A stretch of 64,000 nt of DNA from Fragilariopsis cylindrus CCMP1102 (GCA_900095095.1 FMBT01000307.1:248001-312000); one strand, 5' to 3'. Shown: positions 35,733 through 47,835, numbered from the stretch's first letter. Notes: generated by a model from the sequence alone, not told the origin. A program made the numbers and translations.

Positions 35733-36844
35733 TCAAGAAGGGAAGAGGAGAGGAGTCGAAAGGCGTATACTTGTACTTGTATTTTGCTGTCGGGCAGTAG
35801 ATAATTGTGCTGGCATTACATCTTCTTTTGCCCAGGATCTAGAAGTGCCGCGTACTCGTGGAGGACTTAATGACAAATGATTTAATCTCTTTGAACTAGC
35901 CTTTTCTTTCTCATAATTCAGAAGTGCTGCATTTATTAAGTATACCCATTCATCTCTTTCAGCCTTTTCGGAACAACTAAAGATGCGTGTCATCTGCAGT
36001 GAATGTTCTGGGTTAACTGATTTTTTTAAGTGACGAATTTTGAATCGAAATGGGTGGTTCGAACTTGACTTGGTAGTATCCAGATTGTCTTCAGGAAGGA
36101 CAACTGCAGAATCTAACGAGATTACTGTTGATGGAGTAGGCGAGCTATTATCCCAGAATATTTGAAGGAGTGGAACATCTACGTCCTGACCATCCGTCCT
36201 CGCCATCTGAAATTTACAATAATAAAAAAGTATAAAGATTAGTAAAAGCAGAAGCAAAAGCAAAGGGAAGGAGAAATCAATAAGAAACGAATAAACATTT
36301 CTTCCCAGCCGGCCTATTTCATTACCATAGTAACTTACCACAAGAACGGCCCACCGTCCTTTCCAAGCCCTAGACATGATCCAGTCAAACCCCGAACCTT
36401 TCTTATCAACATATCCTTGAGCGATTACGCTCTTCACTGTGTACGCAATCCCCTTCGCAAGTACACCCGGTAACATTCGGTCTAATTCATCTAGATCTTC
36501 TTTATTTGGATCCTCATCGCTATCGTCATCACATATATCAAGAGGCTGTCATAACTACGGCGGCTTCTTTGAACAACAACGTTTTCCCCCACAACTTGCT
36601 GTTGCACAGCACAACGAAGCTGGCGATTGCAACATGGACATGGACCGTGATCTTGCAAAACGGTACTCATGCCTCTATTTAGACCAATAACTGTGCAACG
36701 TTGAGTTTTATTTTGGTTCCTCAAAGATTTTGATATCCCATCATCATGTCTTTGGTTCTCGTTAGTTTCTGTCAACGTCGTCATCTCCTTCTTCCTACTT
36801 CTACTTTTGATTTCAATATGGTCAGAAACGTACACTACTTCCAT
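35733..36844 (-). CDS. PH-domain protein, likely phosphoinositide or membrane adaptor
   Basis: The N-terminal part (36844 down to about 36530) is polar with a Cys-Pro-Cys-Cys cluster. The main part begins with an acidic stretch and Arg-Met-Leu-Pro-Gly-Val-Leu, then a PH domain: Gln-Gly-Tyr-Val-Asp-Lys-Lys-Gly-Ser-Gly, Trp-Lys-Gly-Arg-Trp-Ala-Val-Leu-Val, and the C-terminal helix Glu-Arg-Asp-Glu-Trp-Val-Tyr-Leu-Ile-Asn-Ala-Ala. An intron, 36338..36207, splits the domain after Ala-Val-Leu-Val; being a multiple of three without a stop, it reads through in the genomic frame. A one-base shift near 36530 joins the first part to the second. The tail is Ser/Arg-rich. PH domains bind phosphoinositides or proteins; the partner here is unknown. 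Confidence 0.7.
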
Positions 36845-37341
36845 TTATGTGCTGATTTTAAATGGTCGAAATGAACAATGCTATCGCTACTTATTCCAAC
36901 TTTCGTGGAAGATTTTATCTAAAGTACATTTGGAGAAGCCGTTTTGGCTCTATTAAGACCCCTCAGATCCGTTGTGTAGAATTTTTTTGGGTTTTCGAGT
37001 GATGTATCAAGTCTTGTACCGTTACTTATTGTATGTGCTGCCTATGATTCCCACGAAGGTAACGTCTCAATTTTAATTTTTCGTCCGTGATTAAATTTAT
37101 GGTCGCGCAATTATTAGATCACGGTATGACGGTATGACGGTATGCTAATGAGCTGGAAAGGTATCAACAATCAAACGACAACAACAACGACGACGACGAC
37201 GACGACGACGACGAACGGAGACGACGATCGAGCAAAACGATGTTATTTATTGTGAACACACTACAACCCGTACTTGTCAATTACTTCTATTGAAAATTCG
37301 TCTTTATTAGATATATCTTTTAGGAAGAAGAAAAATCAATA
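36845..37341. other. Intergenic; GAC repeat
   Basis: Divergent promoter region. A GAC/CGA trinucleotide run lies at about 37186-37214, preceded by a triple GGTATGAC-type repeat near 37125. No coding frame. Confidence 0.6.
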
Positions 37342-38012
37342 ATGATCGAGATCAGCGACGATGAGGCCAAAAAACTGGCGAAAGAGTTAACGAACGAACA
37401 CATGTTGGCTGTTTATTGTATGGCTAAATCTACTACGAAAATCGATTCCGGTTTTGGAATATCTTCTGTAGCGGTCACTGCAGTGAAAAATGATGGATGC
37501 GAAATTCGAGTTACATTATGTAGTGGTGATCTATGCAATATGACAAGATCATTTTATAAGTTCCACCCGCCGCTTCAATCTGCAGATGAATTAAATAAAC
37601 GAATGTCCGATTTGCACGATGAGTTATGTAGTCCAATCCATCATGGTTGATAACCAATCCCTTGGCGCTATTGATCTTAGTCTTCTGTAGTATACTGGCC
37701 TATGGTACATACCTCGATGTAGACGGTATAACGGATGCCTTCATTCAGGCTCCGCAACTAGAGAAATTTATCAACGCTCTATTTGGAACAACCAGAAATT
37801 TTGGATATTTTGTATCAGGTTCATTCTGGTTTGCCATTGTCGCACATGCATTTGAAGCTATAATAGCAGTCTACTACTCTTTGACATCGCTCAAAGTTGG
37901 AGTTGTACCGGCAAGTTTGTGGGGAATTATGATATTTTTAGTTGGCTATCCAATATTCAAAGAGCTGAAAGAGCTACTATCGATAGCGCATAATCATACG
38001 AAGTCGAAGTAA
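37342..38012 (+). CDS. DUF2470-DUF4499 membrane protein
   Basis: Two frames overlap by four bases (stop at 37650, next frame from 37647) and most likely form one protein of about 222 residues with a single-base shift. The first 100 residues fit DUF2470, a small alpha/beta domain found with haem-oxygenase-like and FMN-binding proteins: Asn-Glu-His-Met-Leu-Ala-Val-Tyr-Cys, then Tyr-Lys-Phe-His-Pro-Pro-Leu. The second part fits DUF4499 (TMEM254-like), with four hydrophobic segments: Pro-Leu-Ala-Leu-Leu-Ile, Gly-Tyr-Phe-Val-Ser-Gly-Ser-Phe-Trp, His-Ala-Phe-Glu-Ala, and Gly-Ile-Met-Ile-Phe. The pairing of these two domains is known in algae and plants from memory; no biochemical role is established. 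There is no signal peptide. Confidence 0.65.
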
Positions 38013-38954
38013 AGTAAGAATGCCACAAATAATGATATAAAAAGCATTCGGTAAGAAAGTTTGAATTGAGTTAAGTTGGGTTTATACTGATTGCAAACTC
38101 AATGTTTGATAATAAAAGGTTTAAAATATGCATTATGAATCAAATAGTACTATAACTATTGGATAATGTGACAATGTTACCAAACTAGGCAATGCATCCT
38201 ACTGTATAGGCCGCATCCCAAATGAAATTAGGGAAAGCATTATATTAGAGAGTTAAGTGTCTTATGTGTGTCTCATCTGGTTATAATTGTGCAGTGACAA
38301 CTTGTAACATCATATTTTGTTGCAGGATGGGGGAGAAATGAACTGGTCCAATGTGTTACAACCTTAGTGCCATTTTCTAAATTTACATCTGTTTATTAAT
38401 TTTGACATTCAAAAATAGATCTTACTATGCTACTTTTTGGACTAATTGATATAGACTAGCTAGGAGATGGGAGTTTTATTGCAATGTATTGTTAATACGG
38501 GTTTATTAATACTATTAGAGTACAAGTTCCTAATTTGTGAATCTAGCTAGATTGAAACATTCCCAGTGGCATACATGTACTACCATTCGAGTTATTGATT
38601 TGGTTACTCTTAGGTAAGTATAAAGCTTTAAAAGCAAGTTACTAGGAGCACAGCTACAAAATTGACAGCTAGATTATGCGTCTGTGAGGTGCGTGGTAAA
38701 CTCGAGTCGAGTGAGTCAGTGATATATTCAGGCAAAACTTCGAACATAAAACAAAGATAATGATTATTGCAATAGCATACACACGTAAAGCATAGGCACA
38801 GAAAGAACAAGTACAAGTACAAGTTCAAAGTAGAAGGTCATACCTCTTAAACAACTCTTATGTACTTGTTGACACAATTACACGTATCAGCAACGTGAAA
38901 TCAAAGCAGTGATTACCTAATCGTTACTCTAACAAAATTCGTTCGAACGCAACA
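38013..38954. other. Intergenic, no gene seen
   Basis: About 0.9 kb of AT-rich sequence with scattered short tracts such as AAGTACAAGTACAAG near 38810 and a TACTGTA at 38200. No frame of coding quality on either strand. Confidence 0.55.
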
Positions 38955-40225
38955 ATGAGGAGCACGATGAATTTACATTCGTATTTACTTTTGCTATAAC
39001 TTTCACTGCGATTACGTATACGAATGCGTTGACTACGCCGACGCCGACTAGACGACCTTCCATAACGAATACGAATACGAATTCGTATGGCTCTGAAGAG
39101 ATAAATTCGTCATTGTTGACATCAACGTCAAAACAAAAAAAGGAATTATCCGGACCAACTATACTAAATCGGAAACAGGCATTAGCTTCCATTTCTTCTT
39201 CTTTAGTAGCCACTACAGCTGGTATACTCTCCTCTTCGATATCATCACAACCATCAAACGCTTTTGACAAAACATTTCCACTTGAACTTACAGATGCCGA
39301 CGATAAAACACGACCCGTTGTTATGGCACGAGCCAATTCGCAACAACGAAAACAGAAGGCTGAACAAGCGAAGAAAAAAATGGATCAGAATCTGTCGAAT
39401 TTTAATTTGAAAGATGATATATTACCATCTATGGCTTGGGGTTTGGCTTTATTTTTTGTGTCGGGTTCACGAAATTCGCCCGTCGCTACTCCTCTTGCTA
39501 ACCTTATCTATGACGAAAAGAATGAGAAATGGCTCCAAGATCGGAATGCGGGACTGTTTGGATCTCCACCATTGCCATTCCTATTTCTGTTATCGTTCTT
39601 ATTTTTATGTATGGGATTACTCACTCAATTTATTCTATTACAATATCAGAGGGAGATAGTGGATTTGCGGTGACTTGGCTGGCGTTTCTGTAATTGGCAG
39701 CGGATTTTTCGAAATTGGAAGAATTGCGAAGTAAGTTAGTTGTCAATTATACATTGTACTAATGTATTTTATTTGGTCGTTTATTAATTAATTTTTAATT
39801 TTGCTTTCACACTAATATATCATCTCTCCACACATTCGCACACGCACATACCAAATGATATTACCCTGCATCACGATTATTTGATCTCCAATTGCGACAG
39901 CGGAGAGAAAAAAATGACAAGAAACGAAAAAGATAGTGCCGTTCAATTGAATGAAGAGTTCAATGTATTTGCAGAAAATCGATTAATACTTGGAGGAAAT
40001 TGCCATAGAACAGATATAGTAAAATCTTTCCGACGATATTATGCTAAATATCGCAATGCAAACAGTCGAGACTATCCCTTAACAGACTTGCAGATAGAGA
40101 GACTACTAAAATTTTGGAATCAAAAAGAAAACCAGAGCAAAGCCGAAATGAGTTCGGGAGGATTTTACTATGGTATTCAAATCAATACAGATGCCGACTT
40201 TTATGTAGCGTATCTGTGTGTTTGA
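38955..40225 (+). CDS. Plastid (thylakoid-type) membrane protein, conserved but uncharacterised
   Basis: Two exons, 38955..39730 and 39901..40225, joined in phase 2. A hydrophobic leader (near 38960-39010) is followed by a Thr/Ser-rich transit stretch and a second hydrophobic segment ending Pro-Ser-Asn-Ala before Phe-Asp-Lys-Thr-Phe-Pro-Leu, which looks like a lumenal or thylakoid processing site. The mature part has a basic coiled coil, then membrane segments (Ser-Met-Ala-Trp-Gly-Leu-Ala-Leu-Phe-Phe; Phe-Leu-Phe-Leu-Leu-Ser-Phe-Leu-Phe; Gly-Val-Ser-Val-Ile-Gly-Ser-Gly). Exon 2 adds a soluble domain with Gly-Gly-Asn-Cys-His-Arg and Tyr-Pro-Leu-Thr-Asp-Leu. Frame shifts near 39000, 39650 and 39673 each need one base. 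The family is not one I can name; photosynthesis-linked membrane work is inferred. Confidence 0.65.
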
Positions 40226-40605
40226 TTGAATTACAGGATATTGCACAATGTATGATTGCGAATATATTTTCGGCGTTGTACTTACAAAAATCCATCGAAG
40301 ATTATCGTTGCACTATTTGTTTTTCACGGTCCACGATTTAAAGTTTAAAAAAAGCATTCTATCTCCTCTCTTTTCTCTATAAATGCAACTTAAAAAAAAG
40401 GGAAAAGCATACCAACAACAATATCGTATAGGATACTTTGAATACAAGATTATCTTATATCATCATCTTATATTTACTATATTATACTATATTATATTAT
40501 GTAATAGAGATATGTTTTCACTGCAAGATTTATACTTTATTTTGGAGCAAAGTTTAATAATAGTTGATTCATTCTATTTAAATGGGACAAATTCCCCATT
40601 GAAGT
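40226..40605. other. Intergenic between convergent genes
   Basis: AT-rich 3' flanks. It may contain a terminal exon of DENR, which could not be established. A TATATTATACTATATTATATTATG-like tract lies near 40480. Confidence 0.5.
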
Positions 40606-41390
40606 CTAAAAATATACATGAACCCTCAACTTTAAAGTACTCACAATCATCTGTGCACAATCTTCCATGTGATCACCTTGAATGATAATTTCTTCACCAT
40701 TCACACCCTTTTTAACAGTAGAAGATCCAGCGAATTTTTTTGAAAAAGCCTTAGCAACATCCTTTAATTTCACCCCTTCGACAGTGTCCATGCCAACAAC
40801 AACTGTTGTGGCTTTCTTTCTTTGTCGGACGACCTTTTGGATTAATACTCGAGTTTCGGACTTCACTGACTTTTTTGCCTTAACTCCTCTACGTTTTTTA
40901 CCACCAACTCCAAGGTTATCCATACCTTCAGCTAATTCGTCGTCATCATCATCGTCGCCGTGATCCTCGTCCTCATCATCGTCCATGTAATACGGGTCTT
41001 CTGGTTCTGATCCATATTCTTTGCCAGTGCCATAAACAATTTATCTTCCTTACCGGCATATTTTTCAAGAAGCGAAGGCACGTCATCTACCTTTTCCGGA
41101 ACGTACATTTCATAAAATTTAGTAAGCCTTTCTTCTGTTGTCCACGGAGCGTCCGGTTTGCTATCCGCCACATTATCGTCATCGCCTTCTTCGTCACCAT
41201 CACCTTTTAATAGTTTGTCCTCGCCACGGAGGGCTCTTAGTTTCGCATACAACTCGGGAACTTTTTTCTTCTGCCAAGGTAAACATACTCGTTCGAAATC
41301 GGGTCCGTACTCACAGTATTCCGGTGGCATGCCACATTTGGCGCAGTATATCACTTTGATGGATTCGAGGGACGATAGTACTTCTGCCAT
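40606..41390 (-). CDS. DENR: Density-regulated protein homolog (DENR/Tma22), SUI1 domain
   Basis: Partner of MCT-1 in ribosome recycling and re-initiation. The N-terminus has the zinc-binding Cys motif of the family (Val-Ile-Tyr-Cys-Ala-Lys-Cys-Gly-Met-Pro-Pro-Glu-Tyr-Cys-Glu-Tyr, near 41340), then a helical segment and an acidic linker with an Asp run. The C-terminal SUI1/eIF1-like domain follows: Arg-Val-Leu-Ile-Gln-Lys-Val-Val-Arg-Gln-Arg-Lys-Lys, Thr-Val-Val-Val-Gly-Met, Phe-Ser-Lys-Lys-Phe-Ala, and Glu-Ile-Ile-Ile-Gln-Gly-Asp. One base is missing near 41015 in an A run, joining the two halves. The last ~10 residues do not look like the family, so the true 3' end may differ. Cytosolic. 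Confidence 0.85.
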
Positions 41391-42324
41391 TTTCTGACTC
41401 GGAGTTTTCTTCTGTAGTGGTTTATCGTAGATTATATGATAGTTGGTAGGAACAGCGGTTTTCTTTTGAAGCTCTTTTCGGTACTATGATCAATTTTTAC
41501 GAGCACGAAAATGTACTGTATCTTCTTCGAGTTAAAAGTTGAACGTCTTTTGTGTTAGTTGTGTGGGTTCGAGAAACAGGAATCAATTAAAAAAAAGACA
41601 GAAGAATATAAAATAATCGGAGACCCCAAGAAGTAGAACAATTTTTATTTTTTTTGACCTTCAACCATTTAATTACAGTATGAAGATGTGTTTCCTACTT
41701 GCTTACGTCACATGTATCAGCAACAAGTATTCGATAGAAGTATGACTGATAAGCCTTTTCTTTCAATGATTTCGCTCATTGTATAGTAATGTGCTGAAGA
41801 TTTGATATTCATATTATCGCACACACCAATATTTTTTTTTTCAAATTCAAGTCTCGGATCAGCCATTTAATTTTTACATGATAATTGCAACACTGTAGAA
41901 GAAAGCTGAAGGATAGCATATCTACTAGTAGCATTTACATCTTAACAAAACAATTTGTCTATTTCTCTCTCGAGTAACCATACGGTGATACTTTGAGTTG
42001 TTTTGTGTGATTTTCCAGTGCAACAGTTACGGATCAAATGCGATATCATTGAAGAACTTGGTTTCGATATGGCTCCGCACAAATACCTTAATTGAAGTCA
42101 GTACTAATTATTAGAATTTGGAACAAGGCTGCCGAAGATCACAGTATTACTAACAGACAGACCAAAGGTAAATCATTAACAGTTATATCGATTGCACCGT
42201 GGAAATCAATATATTAGTATTCAATTACAGTAATTATAGAATCATCACAACTAAATAAGGCAGATGTAGATTAATTTTCATTGCCGCTACGGTACGATTT
42301 TTCTCGATCGTTGAAAAATAATTT
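41391..42324. other. Intergenic, no gene seen
   Basis: DENR promoter side and 3' flank of the FKBP gene. TACTGTA/TACAGTA heptamers lie at 41514, 41674 and 42226. No coding frame. Confidence 0.55.
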
Positions 42325-43194
42325 CTAATCCATGATTTTTTGTAATTCGAGTGTAAAGATCAATACCGCTCCTCCAGGAATACTACCTCCAGCACCTCTA
42401 TCACCGTATGCTAATTCTGATGGAATGTAGAGTTCCCACTGTTATAGCCGACAATTTGAAAAAGAAAAATGGAACAGAAATATTTAGTTGAAAAATTATT
42501 ATAACCGCAATTTTTCATTCAAAGTAAATCCTAATATGGATAAGCTAATAATGTAAAAATGACATCAAATGAAACATACCTTGGCTCCCTCTTGCATGAT
42601 TTGTAATGCCTCGGTCCAGCCCTTAATAACTTGATTTGGCGCGAACTCCATAGGCTGAAATGAACATTTGAATTTTTATTGTGAGCTAAATTATTCCTTT
42701 GTAAATCAAATCAAACGATCAATACAACAAGCATCGATTACTTAATGCAGCAAAGGATAATAGCATGCAGAAACAGACTCACCTTCCTCTCTTATAGCTC
42801 GAGTCGAATTCTGTCCCATCAGAAGAGTTCCAGCGTAATGACAACTGCACTTAGTACCGATTTTAGCTCTTTTATCGCCTGCTCCAGCTTTCAATTCTAT
42901 TTGTTTATTTATTTCTTGTGCAAGAAGAATCAGAAGCAAATAAACGACGTGAGATTGTGAATAAACCAGATCTTTCTTTCGCATAATAGTTGTAAATTTG
43001 GGACCAAGAATCGTTGTCGTTATTGTTATTGTTATTGATTGACATACCTTTGTACATCATGCCGAATCAAGCTTAACGACTCCATCCTCGTTAGCTTTCC
43101 TGGCGAGGAATGCTAAACCCTCTTGGTTTGTTCCAGCAGACACAGCTGCAACGGCTAATACAAGGAAGAGAAAAATGGATCGGAATGACATCAT
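42325..43194 (-). CDS. Secreted/ER FKBP-type peptidyl-prolyl isomerase
   Basis: Four exons, 43194..43048, 42896..42783, 42654..42580 and 42438..42325, with GT-AG introns. The start Met-Met-Ser-Phe-Arg-Ser-Ile leads a clear signal peptide (Leu-Phe-Leu-Val-Leu-Ala-Val-Ala-Ala-Val-Ser-Ala). The FKBP fold follows: Cys-His-Tyr-Ala-Gly-Thr-Leu, Asp-Gly-Thr-Glu-Phe-Asp-Ser-Ser-Tyr, Phe-Ala-Pro-Asn-Gln-Val-Ile-Lys-Gly-Trp-Thr-Glu-Ala, Trp-Glu-Leu-Tyr-Ile-Pro-Ser-Glu-Leu-Ala-Tyr-Gly, and Gly-Gly-Ala-Val-Leu-Ile-Phe-Thr-Leu-Glu-Leu. About 150 residues in all. The drug- and proline-binding residues Tyr, Phe, Val-Ile, Trp and Tyr are kept. Three one-base shifts are needed (near 43060, 42815 and 42785). 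There is no ER-retention signal at the C-terminus (Ile-Met-Asp). Without a plastid Phe motif after the signal, ER or secreted location is likely. Confidence 0.85.
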
Positions 43195-44145
43195 CTTGAC
43201 GTGTCGATTATAATTTATGATGAAGAAATAATGTAATATCGGTACCGGTATTAATGACCGATGTGTTGCATGATTGGAAATTGAATTGGAAAAAATCCAG
43301 AACAACATCAAACAATTTTTTATGAAATTTCCTTCAATCGTGGATTTTGGATTGTCCGTGATAAAGCGTGAGAAAAAAGAACTACGGTGGACTATGGGTT
43401 GGAATCCCAGGTGTTGTTCTCTTTTTTTTGTCTTTTTTATATATTTTTTTTTAAATCTTTTATTTTGTAAGGGATACATTTTTTGTTCATTATCTGATCT
43501 TATTCCTTCTGGACTACTCCTCTATCTTACAATTTACATAGAGTAACTATAACTACCCTTCATATTCTATTCAATTCATAACAACTCTCCTCAAAAGTGA
43601 ATCAAGTGTAGTGACTCTGATGATGAAGCATAATACAAAGTAGTAAACAGTCATTATTATATTACTACAGTGGGAATGAATACATAAAATTCAAATGAGA
43701 TGTCTGCTGTATTGTTAATGTATGATGTATGTATGCATATTTTGTTATCTATTGTGAAGAAAAATAATGAAATCTCCATTTCAATGAGAGATATGTGATG
43801 TTGGTATACCACACAGCTTGCACCATTGCTAATGCTACCAACTTCTAACAACGTGTAAAATAATTGCTACTACAACAACAACAACCAACATGTTGCACAA
43901 ACAAATAATTCTTTGTGCAAATACTTTATGGTCCATCACAATATATTTTTTATGATTTATTATGCAGTACAGACAGTGCAGAGTATTGCATTTCAATATG
44001 GACTTGGAAGACAAAGAATCTACATAGGACCAAAAAAAATGATACCACTTGCCATGTGTCCTCTGTGGTGGTGAGTAAAAAGTGACATGATATATGCCTT
44101 TGATTATTGTGAAGAATTGAAAAACATCCAGCCTGAAAATTCATG

Positions 44146-44183
<38 letters not shown>

Positions 44184-45742
44184 CTCCATATTGGTTTGAA
44201 TTGTCCCAGAAATAGTAACAGTCAGATGGGTTTGCCCTAATGCCCTATCTGCTCCTCCTCATCATATCAGTAACATATCATATGTCTGAATTACCCGTAC
44301 TCTTATATGATGGACCTGAAAGATCTATTGAAATGGTGATGGTGAACTGGAGAATGCAGTACAATATATTAGGCTGCTGTTGATAGAAATCCTGGAATAA
44401 ATATCACATCTCATCAGGAGGCATTAAGGGTAAGACTGACAAAGAATATGTGTACAGCATATGATGATGACATCACTATGGCAGCTACAGTGTCATGTCT
44501 TCAATGCTATGATCCCAATGAACTTGAATTCTACAATGCAGTTCACTCATTCTGTGTAATCTTCCTCCATCAATTGCAAGAACATACTACTATCAACATC
44601 CCAGCTCAAAAAAGCGAAGCAATGACAATAAGCTGAATAACGAATGACGAATAACGAATGACGCATAACACATCATCAACTCACCATCTTCTTTTTTCTT
44701 TCGTCACATGACCTCACATGACGACGACGATTGATTCACTGAACGGACAGCGCAAGACGAGAACAAATAATGTCCATTATTCGCCATAATTTTCTGATTT
44801 TGATTCGATATTCGATTTGTCAAAAGCAGAAAGAATCTGCGGCGCAGATGGTGTCGTACGTAAGAACGTATGAACCACAGCCAAAATGATTTCAAAATGC
44901 AAGAACGTGCCTGATGTCTCCAAATTAGTTCTTTAGTAGTCGCGCGCCAAGTTTTTTTTAACAAATATCAGTCGTAAAGAGAGAATGTTCGAAAAATGTT
45001 TCATTTATTCGGGCAGGCCAATGACAAACGTGACCTTATGGTAAATCTTGTAAGCATAATATTTTTTTATTTTCGCGCGTCTATTTATTCATCCAATCCT
45101 ATTGAGGCAAAAATGGCCTTCTGCTCGAGAAAATATGATGCGCGCCGCATACAAAATGCGAGAGCCATCAGTTTTTCAAAACTCAACGCTGTTTCGCGCC
45201 GATCTAATTATGATATCAAGTAGGACCTAGTTGTAGTACCGCGCAACAAGAATTCGTCTTTCCTACGTACGGGAAATTCGGCATGCGTGATTGTTCGGCG
45301 TCCAAATAGGACAAGAATGAAGTTTTGAATTGGTCAGCAACCGAAAAGACATCAAATTCTGGTTGATATAGGAGGTCTAAAACAGAGCGGCTGCGCCAAA
45401 ACTCAAAAATAGCGGCTGCCCCGTAAAACTTGAAATGAAAATGCTCACAAAATAGAGACCTCTCAAATCTTTCAGTACTAGCTTTACGGCCAATGCACTA
45501 GAGGTCTTTTTGTTCTCAACAAAATTTATTGTACTAAAGTTACCCTCGAGGTTATTTGATTTAGGTTTTTTTACCTGTATCCGCTAGCTATTTCACGCGA
45601 ACCAAGACGAGAATTTCATTCCACTGCACAATTACGCTCACATTTTCAATTCTCAAGCGTTTCAACTGTGGCAATTAACCATATTTTAATCTTGCTTTAT
45701 CACTTTCAACACGAAAAGAGAGATAAAAAAAGATAAGTCACA
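43195..45742. other. Long intergenic stretch; AC microsatellite and G/C-rich islands
   Basis: 2.5 kb without a convincing gene. An AC repeat lies at about 44150-44182 and a near-duplicated AATAACGAATGACG at about 44634-44663. A 62-codon frame at 44448 has some coding feel but no homologue I know. Between 44940 and 45430 there are several CGCG-rich words, three of which fit the E2F consensus, and two copies of AGCGGCTGC about 25 bases apart (45387, 45412). Confidence 0.5.
45071..45400. promoter_or_regulatory. Cluster of three E2F-like sites
   Basis: TTTCGCGC at 45071-45078 and 45192-45199, and GCGCCAAA at 45393-45400. They lie 340-670 bases before the aminotransferase start and next to no known cell-cycle gene. 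Consensus match only. Confidence 0.3.
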
Positions 45743-47835
45743 ATGAGTTCCATTACTAAGGAAGCTGCAAAGCTTGTTCGACGAAAGGTGCACACACAAG
45801 CAAAGGCTGTACAACCCAAAGGTTCAAACTTTTGGTCACGCAATCTTCCATCCATCAATGTACGTATATTCTCAATTGAATTTGATTCCCAATTGGCGGC
45901 TTACTGTAGTTAGGATGCGGTAACGGTCTTGGGTTATTTATTGTGTTAGCTGCTGCTGATCGACCAACAATCTCGGATAGGTCACTTGGTTTGAAACTGT
46001 TCCGAGTAGTCCAATCGATGCTTAGTTATAAATTGAGACATTCGATTCGACAATGATGCCGATGCTTACAAATGCAAAAGCTTTTACAGGCGTTTTTGCA
46101 TGAATTGAAACTGAGTGACAAATTGATACCCGATTTATCCGAGAAAGACTGACCATGGCACACCCATTCAATTCATTCATCTCTAAATATATCCACTCAC
46201 CGTCAAACGATTCTCATCTATCTACCCACACACAATACCTAATAATGTAGGCCAAAAACAATTTCGCAGATGATGTTCCCACTGTTGATGCTAAACATTT
46301 CCAACCACTCGGATCATGGACCTCAGAACAATTGGATAAATCTCGAGCAGAAAACCCTTTCGCTATGGGTTGGGGGCCTAACAAAGGCCGACATGCCGTT
46401 CCTAATATGACTCACGGAGAAGGTGTTTACCTATTCGACGATAAGGGAAACAAATACCTCGATTGGACGTCCCAAGCAGTATGCAGCAATCTTGGACATG
46501 ATCTACCAGAGGCCGTCATTGAAGCCGCTGAATACCAAATGCGATTACTACCATACGCGTACGGTGATATCGGTCAACCTGAAGTCCGCACACGCATGAA
46601 TCAACTCATGAATGAAATCCTCCCTGGGGATTTACGAGCAGCTGTTTATCCCAGCAGTGGCTCGGAAGCCAATGAAGCTGGAATTATGATGGCTCGGCGC
46701 TATACCGGTCGTCAAAAGATCATCTCATGGTACCGATCCTATCACGGTGCAACCTCTAATTCAAGTGCCGCCACCGGTGACTCCCGGCGATGGCTTAATG
46801 GTGATAGCACTCCAGGATTCGTCAAAGCATTTAACCCATTTCCACTATTCTTCAAACCAGGTGGCCAAAATTCCACCGAAGCTGAAATGGTTGAATCGTC
46901 ATTGGTCATGCTTGAGGAACAAATTTTAAATGAAGGACCTGATAACATCGCATCTATTATGACTGAAAGTGTCTTGGGTGCTGGTGGATGTTTTGTCTTC
47001 CCAGAAGGGTACATGCAAGGAATCCGAGCACTGTGTGACCAATACGGTATCTTGATGCATGTTGATGAGGTAAGCTTTGATTCTCGTTCTGTTTTTTTAC
47101 TTTACACACACATGTGCCTTCAATCATACATTGTCATTCATTTCTAACCCATATCTATTATCTCCATCTCAAAACTGAAATAAACTAAATAAACTACAGG
47201 TTATGATGGGTTTCGGACGAACTGGAAAAATGTTTGGTTTCCAAAACTACGATGGAGTTGTTCCTGACATAGTCACATGCGCCAAGGGTATCTCTTCGTC
47301 TGCTGTTCCAATGTCAATGGTTGCTTGCAGCGGCGAGGTTCTTGACTTCTTTGAAGATAAATCAATTGGATGGGGATCTACCTACCAGGGCCATCCTGTA
47401 GCCATAGCTGTTTCGTACGAAAATACCAAGTATATACTACAGAATAATATCGTTGGCCGCGTACAAGCTATTGCTCCACTCTTTGAAAGCTGCATGCAAC
47501 GATTGGTCGAGGATCATCCATGCATCAAACAATACAGAGCAATTGGTCTTTTCGGTTGTCTTGATGTTCAAGATATCAATGGAAAAAATCCTAAGTTGCA
47601 ACATGAGGCCGCTCATGATGCGTTCTTTGAATACAAAAAGGAATTCATACGACAAGGCTTGGTTGGATTACATCGTTATCCGCACATTCATTGTGCACCT
47701 CCTCTATCCATCACTGAAGATGAATTAATTGATGGCTTCGAACGCCTTGACCGTGCGTTGGATGTATTGGATGAAGCTCTTGGATTCCACAGTAATCATA
47801 TAGATCAGAACAACGATGAAGTTGCGGCAGTGTAA
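45743..47835 (+). CDS. Class III PLP-dependent aminotransferase
   Basis: Exons 45743..45859, 46251..47069 and 47200..47835 splice in phase to 523 residues with no break. The N-terminal exon (Arg/Lys/Gln-rich, no acids after residue 7) looks like a mitochondrial presequence. The fold is class III: Tyr-Leu-Asp-Trp-Thr-Ser, Gly-Ser-Glu-Ala-Asn-Glu-Ala for phosphate binding (~46660), Ser-Tyr-His-Gly-Ala-Thr, Asp-Glu-Val-Met-Met-Gly-Phe-Gly-Arg-Thr-Gly with the ring-binding Asp split by intron 2, and Cys-Ala-Lys-Gly-Ile with the PLP Lys (~47280). The closest subgroup by eye is taurine/beta-alanine/4-aminobutyrate:pyruvate or 2-oxoglutarate transaminases of marine bacteria and algae. The exact substrate cannot be told. 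Confidence 0.88.

Noticed and set aside
40606-40644. A 39-base intron giving DENR a different last exon
   Set aside because: GT and AG are present, but 39 bases is shorter than any other intron here and the resulting tail is no better.
43195-43479. N-terminal extension of the FKBP
   Set aside because: The upstream residues are Lys/Phe-rich noise; the signal peptide at 43194 is the sensible start.
44448-44636. 62-codon frame in the long gap
   Set aside because: Mixed composition hints at coding, but it has no recognisable domain and no neighbouring exon.
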